61,509 nt of DNA from contig CAJTTM010000015.1 in the NCBI GenBank assembly GCA_910579135.1, positions 1 to 61,509 on the forward strand. The letters are read 5' to 3'. The translations under genes and the position numbers were made by a program. Position 1 is the first letter of the stretch; each line of letters opens with the position of its first letter. A model generated the notes under the pieces. That model was not told where the DNA came from. It ran no database searches and saw only the letters and a list, made by a program, of their open reading frames with translations. The DNA is from an uncultured Erysipelotrichales bacterium. Lineage in GTDB: Bacteria > Bacillota_I > Bacilli_A > Erysipelotrichales > Coprobacillaceae. This document shows positions 34,036 through 42,703 of this stretch, one piece after another.

Positions 34036-34844
34036 TTAAATTCTTCAGGTGTAGAACAATGAAATTGATAATTCTTATAGGTTAAAGGATGAACAAATGA
34101 AAAATGATGATGGTGTAATGCTAATCTTTTAATTGGATTAGAGATTGCACCATATTTTTTATCTCCAATAATAGGATGATGCAATGAAGAAAGATGAACT
34201 CTTATTTGATTCTTTCTTCCTGTTTCTAAATGAATCTGTAACATTGTATACTTCTTATTTACTTTTATTTCTTTATAATGTGTAATTGCTAATTTGCCTT
34301 TAGTTTTAGAAGTAATATAAACATTTTGACTCTTAGATTCAGTTAAATAATTTTGAATTATTCCTTTCTTTTGTTTCATCTTGCCCTCAACAATTGCGAT
34401 ATATCCTCTTTCTTTAACACATTCATTCCATTGATGAGTTAATGTTTGGTATAATTTTTTATTTTTCACAAACATTAAAATTCCTGATGTATATTGATCT
34501 AATCGATGAACTAAATAAATACTTTCATTTTTCTTTTGTAAATAATTCTTTACAATAAAATAAGCTGTTTTTTCTTTTTGAATATTTGTCTCTTCGCTTA
34601 ATAAACCACAAGGTTTATCAATAACAATAATCTCTTTATCTTCATAAATGATAGGAAAAGGAAGTTCTTGTTGTGTTTTATGAATCTCAACATTTTGTCC
34701 TTCTTCTAATAAAAAAGCATAATGAGTTTGGACTTGTCCATCAACATAAACATTCTTATATTTTAATAATGTTTTAATCGTATTCTTCTTATAACCTTGA
34801 GATAACAAGAAACCTGTTAATGTTGTCTTTTGTGTTACTTTCAT
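34014..34844 (-). CDS. RluA/RsuA-type RNA pseudouridine synthase
   Basis: 276 residues: an N-terminal S4-like RNA-binding segment (about 10-55), the catalytic motif HRLDQYTSGILMF with Asp in RLD, then ARGYIAIVEG-type and LETGRKNQIRVHLSS motifs. It modifies U in rRNA or tRNA; the target position is unknown. It overlaps luxS tail to tail through a palindrome, ATTTTCTAGAAAAT. Confidence 0.92.
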   Translation of the reverse strand: MKVTQKTTLTGFLLSQGYKKNTIKTLLKYKNVYVDGQVQTHYAFLLEEGQNVEIHKTQQELPFPIIYEDKEIIVIDKPCGLLSEETNIQKEKTAYFIVKNYLQKKNESIYLVHRLDQYTSGILMFVKNKKLYQTLTHQWNECVKERGYIAIVEGKMKQKKGIIQNYLTESKSQNVYITSKTKGKLAITHYKEIKVNKKYTMLQIHLETGRKNQIRVHLSSLHHPIIGDKKYGAISNPIKRLALHHHHFSFVHPLTYKNYQFHCSTPEEFNQLFSRK

Positions 34845-34852
34845 AAAATCAC

Positions 34853-36796
34853 CTATCTTAATATATCTACTGCATTATACATAACAATAACAGTAATAAT
34901 TGCTTCATATAAAATAGGAGTCCAGAAAGGAATTGGTAACAAGGTAAATGTTAAAATAATGAAGATAATTTTTAAAATCATTGAAAGTAATAAATTAACA
35001 ATTGATTTTGTACGTATTTTTCTAGCAATCTTAAAAACTTGATAAACTTTTTCAATATTGTTATCCATTAAAATAATATCACTGTTTTCTACTATCTTTG
35101 AATGACTGATACCACCTCTAGAAATGGCAACAAAACTCTTTTGGAAACATTCTATATCTTTAAAACTATCTCCAATATAAATCACATTCCCATGACAATT
35201 CTCAATAATCTCTAACTTTTCTTCAATAGAAGGATAATTATAAATCTTATATTTCTTATCCCCTAAATCTCTATTCCCATCATTAAAAACAATAAAAACT
35301 CTTCCTAAATGAGATAACTTATCAAACAGCAATAACTCTTCTTCATGGATTTCACTATTATCAATCGTATCATAAATAATAACATCTCCGCTATTAATAG
35401 AATCTAACCCTAATGAAGATTCAACATAAATCCCCTGTTGAAAAGCTTTTGCATAACCAGCAAGCATCCCAATAGAAGAAGATTGTTCAGTTGAAAAAGA
35501 ACTAGATATCAAAAATAATATCACTCCAACACTCATATATTGACCATATTCTTCAAAATTAATAAGAGGCATAACAATACCCACAACAACCGCCATAACG
35601 CTCATAAGAGGCGTATACCAATAAGAAACTTTCTGCATATATTTTTCTATACGACTTAAATAAACAGGGGCATGAGAAGCAATATTTAAGATATGAGCAA
35701 GATTTCCTCTTTCATACTTTCCTCTTATTTTTACTTTGATTATACCTTCCATATTGATATCACCACTATGAACAACATCTCCATAACCAACCTTTTTAAG
35801 TTCATATGAGCTTGTATTTGGATAAGTATCAATAATACTTTCTCCCTCAACAATATAACCATATATTGGAATAACTTCATTAGATTCTATGATCATAACA
35901 TCCCCTTCTTCAAAAGAAGATAAAGGAATAATTTCTTCTTGACCATTATTATCTCTTATCCCTACTTCAGGTTTTTCTATTGCACGATTAATTTTATTAA
36001 AAGATCTTTGTAATATTCTTATTTTAAAAGGTTCTAAACACATATAAAAAACCAATGCAACAATACTAGATAACACATACCCAGCAACAACCCCTAAAAT
36101 AATTCCTATTAAAACAAGAACATCCTCATGAAAAACATGAAAAGCTTTCATATTCTTAAATGCAGATTTAACAATCTTTTCTCCTACCATTAGAATCACA
36201 ACTATCCAACAAAATGTAGAAAGTATTAAATGATCACTATTTGTAACAAGAGCAAGTGATGCAAAGATTAATATAAAAGCTATCTTTATATAGTTTCTCA
36301 AATATTTTTCTTTAAAAACATCTTGTGAACGTATTGGTTTATGATATTCATCAATTTCAATTGATGGATTCATTTTCTTTAATTCTTCTTTTAATCTATG
36401 AAATACATCTTTTTGACTTGTTGTTAAAACAAGTAATTTATTTTGAATATCATAAGTTACATCATGATATTGTTTCTTTGTTTTTAAATTATTGATAAAT
36501 GTTAATACATCTTCCTCATTTAATATGTTTTTAAACATAAAATAATATTTTTTTTCTTTTGTTTGACTAAAATCATAGTTTCTCTTTTCACCATTGATGA
36601 CTTCATTAATAGTAAGCTTATTATCAACTGCTTTAATAACATCGTATAAAGCATCTATATCAATACAACTAAAAGTAATATTGTTTTTTCCTATTTTTAA
36701 ATGATTGACTTGTTCTATCTCATTAATCGCAATACTTAATTGATTCAATACTTCTTTTGAAGATATATTATTAATCTCAAATGTTTTCTTCTTCAT
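34853..36796 (-). CDS. Pseudo-P1B-type ATPase lacking all catalytic motifs
   Basis: 647 residues, intact frame, aligning by eye along a heavy-metal P-type ATPase: two N-terminal HMA-like domains without CxxC (about 1-150), membrane helices, actuator domain, core helices, shortened cytoplasmic domain and two C-terminal helices. Every signature is changed: TGES reads NTSS, the CPC helix reads ISSSFS, DKTGT reads DTIDN, GDGxND reads GDSFKD, and the ATP-binding N-domain is missing (about 75 residues between the last two). It cannot pump by the usual cycle. Start ATG 36796 after GGAG; overlaps the upstream GNAT gene by 20 nt. Possible roles: regulator, metal chaperone or structural partner. Confidence 0.82.
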   Translation of the reverse strand: MKKKTFEINNISSKEVLNQLSIAINEIEQVNHLKIGKNNITFSCIDIDALYDVIKAVDNKLTINEVINGEKRNYDFSQTKEKKYYFMFKNILNEEDVLTFINNLKTKKQYHDVTYDIQNKLLVLTTSQKDVFHRLKEELKKMNPSIEIDEYHKPIRSQDVFKEKYLRNYIKIAFILIFASLALVTNSDHLILSTFCWIVVILMVGEKIVKSAFKNMKAFHVFHEDVLVLIGIILGVVAGYVLSSIVALVFYMCLEPFKIRILQRSFNKINRAIEKPEVGIRDNNGQEEIIPLSSFEEGDVMIIESNEVIPIYGYIVEGESIIDTYPNTSSYELKKVGYGDVVHSGDINMEGIIKVKIRGKYERGNLAHILNIASHAPVYLSRIEKYMQKVSYWYTPLMSVMAVVVGIVMPLINFEEYGQYMSVGVILFLISSSFSTEQSSSIGMLAGYAKAFQQGIYVESSLGLDSINSGDVIIYDTIDNSEIHEEELLLFDKLSHLGRVFIVFNDGNRDLGDKKYKIYNYPSIEEKLEIIENCHGNVIYIGDSFKDIECFQKSFVAISRGGISHSKIVENSDIILMDNNIEKVYQVFKIARKIRTKSIVNLLLSMILKIIFIILTFTLLPIPFWTPILYEAIITVIVMYNAVDILR

Positions 36797-37313
36797 AATT
36801 AACTCCTTTATATTGATAAACTTCTTCTATTATCTGTTTATATAAAACTTGAAATTTATCTTTATCTATCTTTTGAGGATAGCTCATAATATAGAAATTT
36901 AAATCTGTTGTACAAGAGACCTTTTTAGGAACTATATATTCATATTGATTAAGTTTAAAACCAATGTTTTGATAAAAACGTATTCTTCTTTGTTTGATTT
37001 CATCATCTGGTAATTCAACTTCCAAATAAACAGGTTTATTAAACTTCTTTATAAAAGAAGTTAAAACCGTTGTCCCAATTCCTTTTCCTTGATTGTTTTT
37101 ACAAATTGCATAGTAATCAATAAAAACCATATTTTCTAATTCAAAATAAGAAATAATATATTGAAAACCATTATCATATTCATATTCAACATTTAAAATA
37201 GAACGTTTTAATAAATCATAATAATGATGATACTCTTTAACTTCATCATATGGAAAATATTCTAATAAAAAACGATAAAATTCTTCAAATTGATTTATTT
37301 CTAATGATTTCAT
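36777..37313 (-). CDS. GNAT family N-acetyltransferase
   Basis: 178 residues with the acetyl-CoA loop NNQGKGIGTTVL (about 73-84) and YLEVELPDDEIKQRRIRFYQNIGF, typical of GNAT motif A/B. The substrate is unknown. Start after AGGAGG; translationally coupled to the pseudo-ATPase by a 20-nt overlap. Confidence 0.85.
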   Translation of the reverse strand: MKSLEINQFEEFYRFLLEYFPYDEVKEYHHYYDLLKRSILNVEYEYDNGFQYIISYFELENMVFIDYYAICKNNQGKGIGTTVLTSFIKKFNKPVYLEVELPDDEIKQRRIRFYQNIGFKLNQYEYIVPKKVSCTTDLNFYIMSYPQKIDKDKFQVLYKQIIEEVYQYKGVNYEEENI

Positions 37314-37359
37314 AACTATTCCTCCTAAGCTATCATAACATGAAATACAAAATGAGAAA

Positions 37360-37385
37360 AGAAAAAAAGGCTTAGAGCCTAATTC
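37360..37385 (-). terminator. Terminator of prfC
   Basis: On the minus strand AGGCT-CTA-AGCCT followed by a T-run. Confidence 0.8.
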
Positions 37386-38968
37386 TTAGAAAATTCTAAT
37401 AACTCTAATCCTTCGTTCTTTTCTGTTGCCCAACGAATACCCCATTCATTAGAGAATAGTAATAAATATTGTCCTTTTAAATCTTCAACCTTCTTTGTAT
37501 CACTAGATAAATTCAAAGACTTTAAATCAATATCTTTATTTTTTATCCAACGGATAAATTGATATCCTAACGGATTCTTAACAATATTAACATTATATTC
37601 ATTCTTTAAACGATATTCCAAAACTTCAAATTGTAAAACACCAACAACTCCCACAATAATCTCTTCCATGCTACCACCAATATCAGTAAATATCTGAATA
37701 GCACCTTCTTGAGCAATTTGGTTAACTCCCTTTACAAATTGTTTACGTTTCATTGTATCCTTATTTCTAATCAAAGCAAAATGTTCAGGAGCAAATGTAG
37801 GTATACCTTCATAAGCAAATTTATTCTTTGCAGTACATAAAGTATCACCAATAGAGAAGATACCTGGATCAAAAACACCAATAATATCTCCTGCATAAGC
37901 TTCATCAACTTCTGCACGTTCTTCTGCCATCAATTGTTTAGATTGATTAAGTTTAATTTTTTTATTTCCTTGATAATGAAAAACTTCCATACCTTTTGTA
38001 AACTTACCAGAACAAATCCTCATAAAAGCCATTCTATCTCGATGAGCCTTATTCATATTTGCTTGAATCTTAAATACAAAAGCACTAAAATCTTCAGATA
38101 ATGGATCAATTTCTCCTTCACTTCCCATTCTTGGTAAAGGTGTAGTTGCCATATCTAAGAAGTGTTTTAAGAATGGTTCTACTCCAAAATTTGTTAATGC
38201 TGAACCAAAACATACAGGAGAAAGCTCTCCCTTTTGAACTCTTTCTAAATCAAATTCAACACCTGCTCCATCTAATAATTCAATATCATCTTGTAAAATA
38301 GAGTAATAATCATTACCTATTTCATCTTTTAAACTATTATCTGTTGCTTCATAAATTTTTGTTTCAACTTCTTTTCTTCCTGCATCTACAGGAACAAATC
38401 GAATGACTTGTTGATTTTCTCGTTCATAAACACCTTTAAAATCCTTACCTGAACCAATTGGCCAATTGACAGCACAAGTTTCAACACCTAACTCTTGTTC
38501 AATTTCTTCCATAAGTTCATAAGGATCTTTAGCTTCTCGATCCATTTTATTAATAAATGTAAAGATAGGTATGTGTCTCATAGCACATACTTTAAATAAT
38601 TTACGTGTTTGATCTTCGACACCCTTAGAACCATCAATAACCATAACAGCACTATCAGCTGCCATCAAAGTACGATAAGTATCTTCAGAGAAATCTTGAT
38701 GTCCTGGTGTATCTAATATATTTATACAATAGTTATCATATTCAAACTGTAAGACTGAAGATGTGACTGAAATCCCTCTTTGTTTTTCAATTTCCATCCA
38801 GTCACTAACAGCATGTTTTGATTGTTTCTTCCCTTTAACCATCCCAGCTTCCTGAATAGCTCCACCATACAAAAGAAACTTTTCTGTTAATGTTGTTTTC
38901 CCAGCATCTGGATGAGAAATAATCGCAAAAGTTCTTCTTCTGCTTACCTCTTGTTTAAAATCTCCCAT
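37379..38968 (-). CDS. prfC: Peptide chain release factor 3
   Basis: 529-residue translational GTPase that recycles RF1/RF2. G1 AIISHPDAGKTT, G2 region RGISVTS, G3 DTPGHQDF, G4 NKMD; C-terminal domain GVVGVLQFEVLEYRLKNEY is RF3-specific. The ATG at 38968 follows GGAGGAAG; a longer upstream frame lacks a site. Single gene. Confidence 0.96.
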   Translation of the reverse strand: MGDFKQEVSRRRTFAIISHPDAGKTTLTEKFLLYGGAIQEAGMVKGKKQSKHAVSDWMEIEKQRGISVTSSVLQFEYDNYCINILDTPGHQDFSEDTYRTLMAADSAVMVIDGSKGVEDQTRKLFKVCAMRHIPIFTFINKMDREAKDPYELMEEIEQELGVETCAVNWPIGSGKDFKGVYERENQQVIRFVPVDAGRKEVETKIYEATDNSLKDEIGNDYYSILQDDIELLDGAGVEFDLERVQKGELSPVCFGSALTNFGVEPFLKHFLDMATTPLPRMGSEGEIDPLSEDFSAFVFKIQANMNKAHRDRMAFMRICSGKFTKGMEVFHYQGNKKIKLNQSKQLMAEERAEVDEAYAGDIIGVFDPGIFSIGDTLCTAKNKFAYEGIPTFAPEHFALIRNKDTMKRKQFVKGVNQIAQEGAIQIFTDIGGSMEEIIVGVVGVLQFEVLEYRLKNEYNVNIVKNPLGYQFIRWIKNKDIDLKSLNLSSDTKKVEDLKGQYLLLFSNEWGIRWATEKNEGLELLEFSKN

Positions 38969-39007
38969 TCTTCTTCCTCCAATCTTTTCCATGATATATA
39001 AATCTCA

Positions 39008-40237
39008 TTATTTTGTCAATTCAAATCCCCAATTACCATCTTTAAATATGGAAATTTCTTCACCATTCTCTAATATCGCTGTAATATTTAAATCTTTTGT
39101 ACCAATCATAAAATCAACGTGAGTTAATGAATCATTCACTCCTTTAGAGAATAATTCTTCCTTATTCATTTTTAATCCATCTTGAACACATTCACTAAAT
39201 CCTTTTCCGATAGCTAAATGACATGATGCATTTTCATCATATAAAGTATTATAGAATAATAAGTTCATTTTTGAAATAGGAGAATCAAAAGGAACTAATG
39301 CAATTTCTCCTAAATAATGACTTCCTTCATCTGTTTCTATAATAGATGATAAAATATCATTTCCTATTTCAGCATGATAATTAATAATCTTTCCTTCTTT
39401 AAATTCAATATAAAAACGATCAACAACATTACCATTATAATATAAAGGTAAAGAGTTATAAACAATACCATCAACTTTATCCCTGTGAGGTGAAGAAAAA
39501 ATTTCTTGAGTTGGAATATTAGGGAAAGAATAAATACCATCTGTTGTATAACTTCCTCCCCCTGCAAACAAATAATCATTAGTTAGTCCAACTACTAAAT
39601 CTGTTCCTAATTGATTTGTATAATGTAATTCTTTAATTTTCATATGATTTAAAGCTTGAACTCTCTCTTCAAAACTTCTTCTATGTTCATCCCAACAAGC
39701 AATAGGATCTGCTTTATCACAATAAACAGTCTTTCCTATTGTTTTCCATAACGATTCAATAGCTTCACTATCACTCTGTTCACTAAAAACTTTATTAGCC
39801 CATCCTAAAGTTGGAGCTCCTGCAATACACCAGCGATTAATTCCTAAATCCATACCATCATAGAAAGGTTTACAAGCCTTATGAACAGATGAAGACCATG
39901 TTTGTATCTTCTTTGCATCTATTCCCATCATATTTTCTGGATCATCACCAGTTAAACTTAAATAAGCTGCATTTTTTAATGCATATTCATTTCTTAATTC
40001 TACTAAATATTTTGGAACAGCAGAAAAATGTTCAACATTAGCGTTTTCATATCTTAATCTTGTCACAACTTCATCATGATAGAAAACAATAACATCTTTT
40101 GCTCCAACATCATAAGCAGCTTTTACAATTTCTCTTACAAGTTCAACATGTTCAATTGAAGCATCAACTACTAATTCCTGTCCTACTTGGAGATTAACTC
40201 CTCTTTTTACTAATAATTCTGCATATTTCTTTTTCAT
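39008..40237 (-). CDS. M29 family aminopeptidase (AmpS/PepS-like)
   Basis: 409 residues: YAELLVKRGVNLQVGQELVVDA at the N-terminus, GKGFSECVQDG and the C-terminal NDSLTHVDFMIG, typical of the two-metal M29 peptidases. It removes N-terminal residues from short peptides in the cytoplasm. Its promoter is TTGACT-N16-TATTAT on the minus strand (40304-40277). Confidence 0.92.
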   Translation of the reverse strand: MKKKYAELLVKRGVNLQVGQELVVDASIEHVELVREIVKAAYDVGAKDVIVFYHDEVVTRLRYENANVEHFSAVPKYLVELRNEYALKNAAYLSLTGDDPENMMGIDAKKIQTWSSSVHKACKPFYDGMDLGINRWCIAGAPTLGWANKVFSEQSDSEAIESLWKTIGKTVYCDKADPIACWDEHRRSFEERVQALNHMKIKELHYTNQLGTDLVVGLTNDYLFAGGGSYTTDGIYSFPNIPTQEIFSSPHRDKVDGIVYNSLPLYYNGNVVDRFYIEFKEGKIINYHAEIGNDILSSIIETDEGSHYLGEIALVPFDSPISKMNLLFYNTLYDENASCHLAIGKGFSECVQDGLKMNKEELFSKGVNDSLTHVDFMIGTKDLNITAILENGEEISIFKDGNWGFELTK

Positions 40238-40344
40238 TTTTTTACCACCATTTTTATTATAGATTCTAATAAGAAAATAATACTATAAAAACATGGTAAG
40301 TCAATAAAAAAGCATGATATTTCTATAACAAAGCGAAACTTAAC

Positions 40345-40373
40345 TTGTATTTTTTTTAACTCTATGTTATTAT
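40345..40373 (+). promoter_or_regulatory. Promoter and long leader of the cold-shock gene
   Basis: TTGTAT (40345-40350), 17 nt, TATTAT (40368-40373). The implied untranslated leader of about 110 nt before the GTG is typical of cold-shock mRNAs whose folding changes with temperature. Confidence 0.6.
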
Positions 40374-40489
40374 AGAATTAGCAAAGGTACAGGGACAATT
40401 TTAATTCTATCTTTCGGATTAATATCATATGATTAAGAAAGCGCGTTGAATAATTTGTTACTTCTTTGTCAATTAAGGAGGTACGTAGA

Positions 40490-40696
40490 GTGTTAACTGG
40501 TAAAGTAAAATGGTTTAAACCTGATAAGGGATTTGGTTTTATTACTACAGCTGAATATGAAAAAGATATCTTTGTTCATTTTTCTTCTATAATTGCTGAT
40601 GGTTATAAAACATTAGAAGAAGGTCAAACTGTTGAATTTGAAGTTATCGAAGGAGATCGTGGTCCACAGGCTTCAAACGTAAAAGTCGTAGAATAA
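40490..40696 (+). CDS. Cold-shock protein
   Basis: 68-residue OB-fold protein with RNP1 KGFGFITT and RNP2 IFVHFSSI; it binds single-stranded RNA/DNA. The start is a GTG at 40490, 7 nt after AAGGAGGT, giving LTGKVKWFKPDKGFGFI as in the CspA/CspB family. A longer frame upstream would run through the ribosome binding site and is not used. Confidence 0.95.
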   Translation: MLTGKVKWFKPDKGFGFITTAEYEKDIFVHFSSIIADGYKTLEEGQTVEFEVIEGDRGPQASNVKVVE

Positions 40697-40707
40697 TTTC
40701 AAACCAA

Positions 40708-40738
40708 GAAAAAAAGCACTAGTGAAGTGCTTTTTTAT
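40708..40738. terminator. Terminator of the cold-shock gene
   Basis: AAAAAAGCACT-AGTGA-AGTGCTTTTTT, nearly symmetric, so it may also serve the minus-strand PadR operon. Confidence 0.9.
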
Positions 40739-40758
40739 ATGAATAAAAATTACTTATA

Positions 40759-40974
40759 TTAAGATAACTTTCCATTTTTATAATTTTTTGTCTTTGTTCC
40801 AGATTTACTTTGTGTTGAATATAAGACTATTGTTGATTCTTCTATAATTGTTTCAACAATTGTCCCATCCTTCAAATACTCAACTGTGACAACTTTATCC
40901 TCTTCCATAGCCAAAACATTCGTTGGTATAAAAACCATTCCTATAACTAGTAAAAATAGTATAATTTTTTTCAT
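40759..40974 (-). CDS. Small secreted protein, last gene of the PadR operon
   Basis: 71 residues with a signal peptide (IILFLLVIGMVFIPTNVLA, cleavage near 22) and a short mature part of about 49 residues rich in Thr, Lys and Glu. No family recognised. It begins 4 nt after the preceding gene, whose last codons hold its GAGGTGG site. Confidence 0.7.
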   Translation of the reverse strand: MKKIILFLLVIGMVFIPTNVLAMEEDKVVTVEYLKDGTIVETIIEESTIVLYSTQSKSGTKTKNYKNGKLS

Positions 40975-40978
40975 TTCT

Positions 40979-41353
40979 TTATTCCACCTCTATAATTTCT
41001 TCAACTTGTACTGGTTGATTGTTCTTTACTTGATTATATAAATCTGTTAGGTAATAAACCCTTACAGCTCCAACAGTTAAGACAATTAATATTATAATTG
41101 TTAATAGTATTTTTATATATCTTTTTTTATTTAGTTCTTTGATTAACTGCACTGAATCCATTTCATTTATAAATGAAGAAGCAATTTCTGTAGGTTGCCC
41201 TATTCCCTCTACTATATCTTGATAAGTTGTGAAATGATTATCCTCAATACTTTGTTGTAATATTGATAGAAATTCTTTCTTTTCTTTTGAATGAAGTGGT
41301 ATTATCATTTTAACTTCCTTTAAATATCTTTTTATATCACTATTCATTGACAT
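40979..41353 (-). CDS. DUF1700-like membrane protein partner of PadR
   Basis: 124 residues: a helical cytoplasmic part (SDIKRYLKEVKMIIPLHSKEK, then FTTYQDIVEGIGQPTEIA) followed by one membrane helix (about 82-103) and a short acidic tail. Small proteins of this shape next to PadR regulators usually belong to DUF1700 and relatives, and may transmit membrane signals. It overlaps padR by 14 nt. Confidence 0.65.
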   Translation of the reverse strand: MSMNSDIKRYLKEVKMIIPLHSKEKKEFLSILQQSIEDNHFTTYQDIVEGIGQPTEIASSFINEMDSVQLIKELNKKRYIKILLTIIILIVLTVGAVRVYYLTDLYNQVKNNQPVQVEEIIEVE

Positions 41354-41675
41354 TCTCTCCTTCCCCATAATCTAAAATCGCATGAACTCCTTGAGAATTT
41401 TTCCTATATTGATCCCTCATAACTTCTAAATATTGTTTTCCTAAAGGTTCAATTTTATAATAAACTCTAATTCTATTTTTATGAGGAATATTGTAACTAC
41501 TTATATATTCTTTTTTAGTTAAATTATAAATAATAGGATACAAAGTTCCTTCCTTAATTTCTATTGTACCCTTAGAAATATCTTTAATTGTCTTAATAAT
41601 TTCATAAGTATATTCATCATGTCTATTCAAAATACTTAAAACAAGCAAATTAATATTTGAGTTTATACGTGCCAC
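41340..41675 (-). CDS. PadR family transcriptional regulator
   Basis: 111 residues, winged helix: NLLVLSILNRHDEYTYEIIK, IKEGTLYPIIYNLTKKEYI and YYKIEPLGKQYLEVM, all PadR hallmarks. I prefer the GTG at 41675, 8 nt after AGATGGTGAT, which matches the anti-SD well; ATG 41687 is the alternative. Promoter TTGTTT-N17-TATTAT fits a very short leader. It is divergent from the membrane/secreted-protein cassette and a likely regulator of it. Confidence 0.88.
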   Translation of the reverse strand: MARINSNINLLVLSILNRHDEYTYEIIKTIKDISKGTIEIKEGTLYPIIYNLTKKEYISSYNIPHKNRIRVYYKIEPLGKQYLEVMRDQYRKNSQGVHAILDYGEGENVNE

Positions 41676-41743
41676 TTTTATCACCATCTTTATAATAACA
41701 CTAATATATTTTATAAACAATACTATTTTTTTAATAATATTTA

Positions 41744-41772
41744 TTGACAATATATATCATATCTGCTATCCT
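41744..41772 (+). promoter_or_regulatory. Promoter of the 42-43 kb secreted-protein cassette
   Basis: TTGACA (41744-41749), 17 nt, TATCCT (41767-41772). Confidence 0.7.
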
Positions 41773-41780
41773 AAAGATAA

Positions 41781-41794
41781 GGAAAGCGCTTTCC
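41781..41794. promoter_or_regulatory. Perfect cre-like palindrome after the -10
   Basis: GGAAAGCGCTTTCC is fully self-complementary with a CG centre, covering the expected transcription start. It matches the core of CcpA (cre) or another LacI-family operator. Confidence 0.6.
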
Positions 41795-41884
41795 AAAACG
41801 AAAAAGGTAATAAAAAAAATCCAAAGGATTATTCATGTTATTATTATAATGTAGTACCTTAATATCAAAAGGGGTGATAAATGA

Positions 41885-42160
41885 TTGCTAGTATATTTTA
41901 CACTTTCCTTACCTTGTATATATGAGGCTATAAGAATTATTGTTCTAATATATCAAAATGTATTATTTAAAGATATAAAATATCTTACTATACTTAAACA
42001 TTGTGTTGCTATATTGTTTGTATTGTCTTCCATATATCTTATTACTATAGGCAAGGAAAAAATAGATATTTTATCAAATGAAATTTTATTGTTTCTATTT
42101 ATTCAGGGTTTAATCATGTTGATACATTTAATAATAGAAAAACTCATATCAAAAAACTAA
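41885..42160 (+). CDS. Small membrane protein (possibly frameshifted at its start)
   Basis: 91 residues from a TTG at 41885, with three hydrophobic segments (about 8-27, 37-57 and 65-85). GGGGTGA precedes it, but an ATG at 41881 has better spacing. That ATG frame reads 14 codons (MIASIFYTFLTLYI) and stops at TGA in a short TA tract (TGTATATATGAGG). One more TA would join it to the long frame, giving a natural membrane protein. Unknown family; immunity to the secreted protein is a possible role. Confidence 0.6.
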   Translation: MLVYFTLSLPCIYEAIRIIVLIYQNVLFKDIKYLTILKHCVAILFVLSSIYLITIGKEKIDILSNEILLFLFIQGLIMLIHLIIEKLISKN

Positions 42161-42352
42161 TATACTTTTAATAGTTCTATATCAATAATTAAAAATAAAA
42201 ACATAGTTTTTGAAAAGAGCTATGCCTTTATTTATACCTGGATAATGTAACCGCCAATAAAATATATTACACATATTACACCAAAAAAACTTCCAGTTTT
42301 AATCTAGAATTATTTTTATATCGAATAACTTATGAAATGGAGAAAGATAAAT

Positions 42353-42703
42353 ATGCCACTTAAATTATTATTATTGATAGCATTAGTAGTATTTATAATC
42401 CGTGATATTGTTTTTTATAGAAATAAAGATGAAAGATTTACAGATTCAATTAATAATATTACTAAAAAAAAGCAATACACCATCATCAAAAATGATATAT
42501 ATGAATATGGTATAAAGTCGTTTTATATAAAGGAAGTTATTATGCTTATAATGAATCTTTATCTTCTAACAATCGATTTAACACCTAGCATTGCAATTAT
42601 CGCCTTTCTTATATGGGAAATTACAGATATTATATACGAAAAAAATGTTATTGTTTATGGAAGAATAAAAGAATATTTAAAAAAGGAGGAATTCATACAA
42701 TGA
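42353..42703 (+). CDS. Membrane protein of the secreted-protein cassette
   Basis: 116 residues, an N-terminal helix (LKLLLLIALVVFII), a charged loop and two further hydrophobic segments in the second half (VIMLIMNLYLLTI and SIAIIAFLIW). The ATG at 42353 follows GGAGAAAG. Its stop overlaps the next start (ATGA). No family recognised; context suggests an immunity or export helper. Confidence 0.7.
   Translation: MPLKLLLLIALVVFIIRDIVFYRNKDERFTDSINNITKKKQYTIIKNDIYEYGIKSFYIKEVIMLIMNLYLLTIDLTPSIAIIAFLIWEITDIIYEKNVIVYGRIKEYLKKEEFIQ

Noticed and set aside
34853..36796. Calling the P-type ATPase a functional metal exporter
   Set aside because: The phosphorylated Asp motif, the ion-binding CPC and the ATP-binding domain are all absent.
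28864..40450. Shared word AAAGCGCGTT in the LytTR region and in the cold-shock leader
   Set aside because: Only 10 bases, no symmetry shared with the cre-like sites and no common context; likely chance.
42226..42262. TPP-riboswitch-like words (ACCTGGATAATG) in the gap before the 116-aa membrane protein gene
   Set aside because: The other conserved arm (CTGAGA) and the paired helices are missing, and the downstream genes have nothing to do with thiamine.
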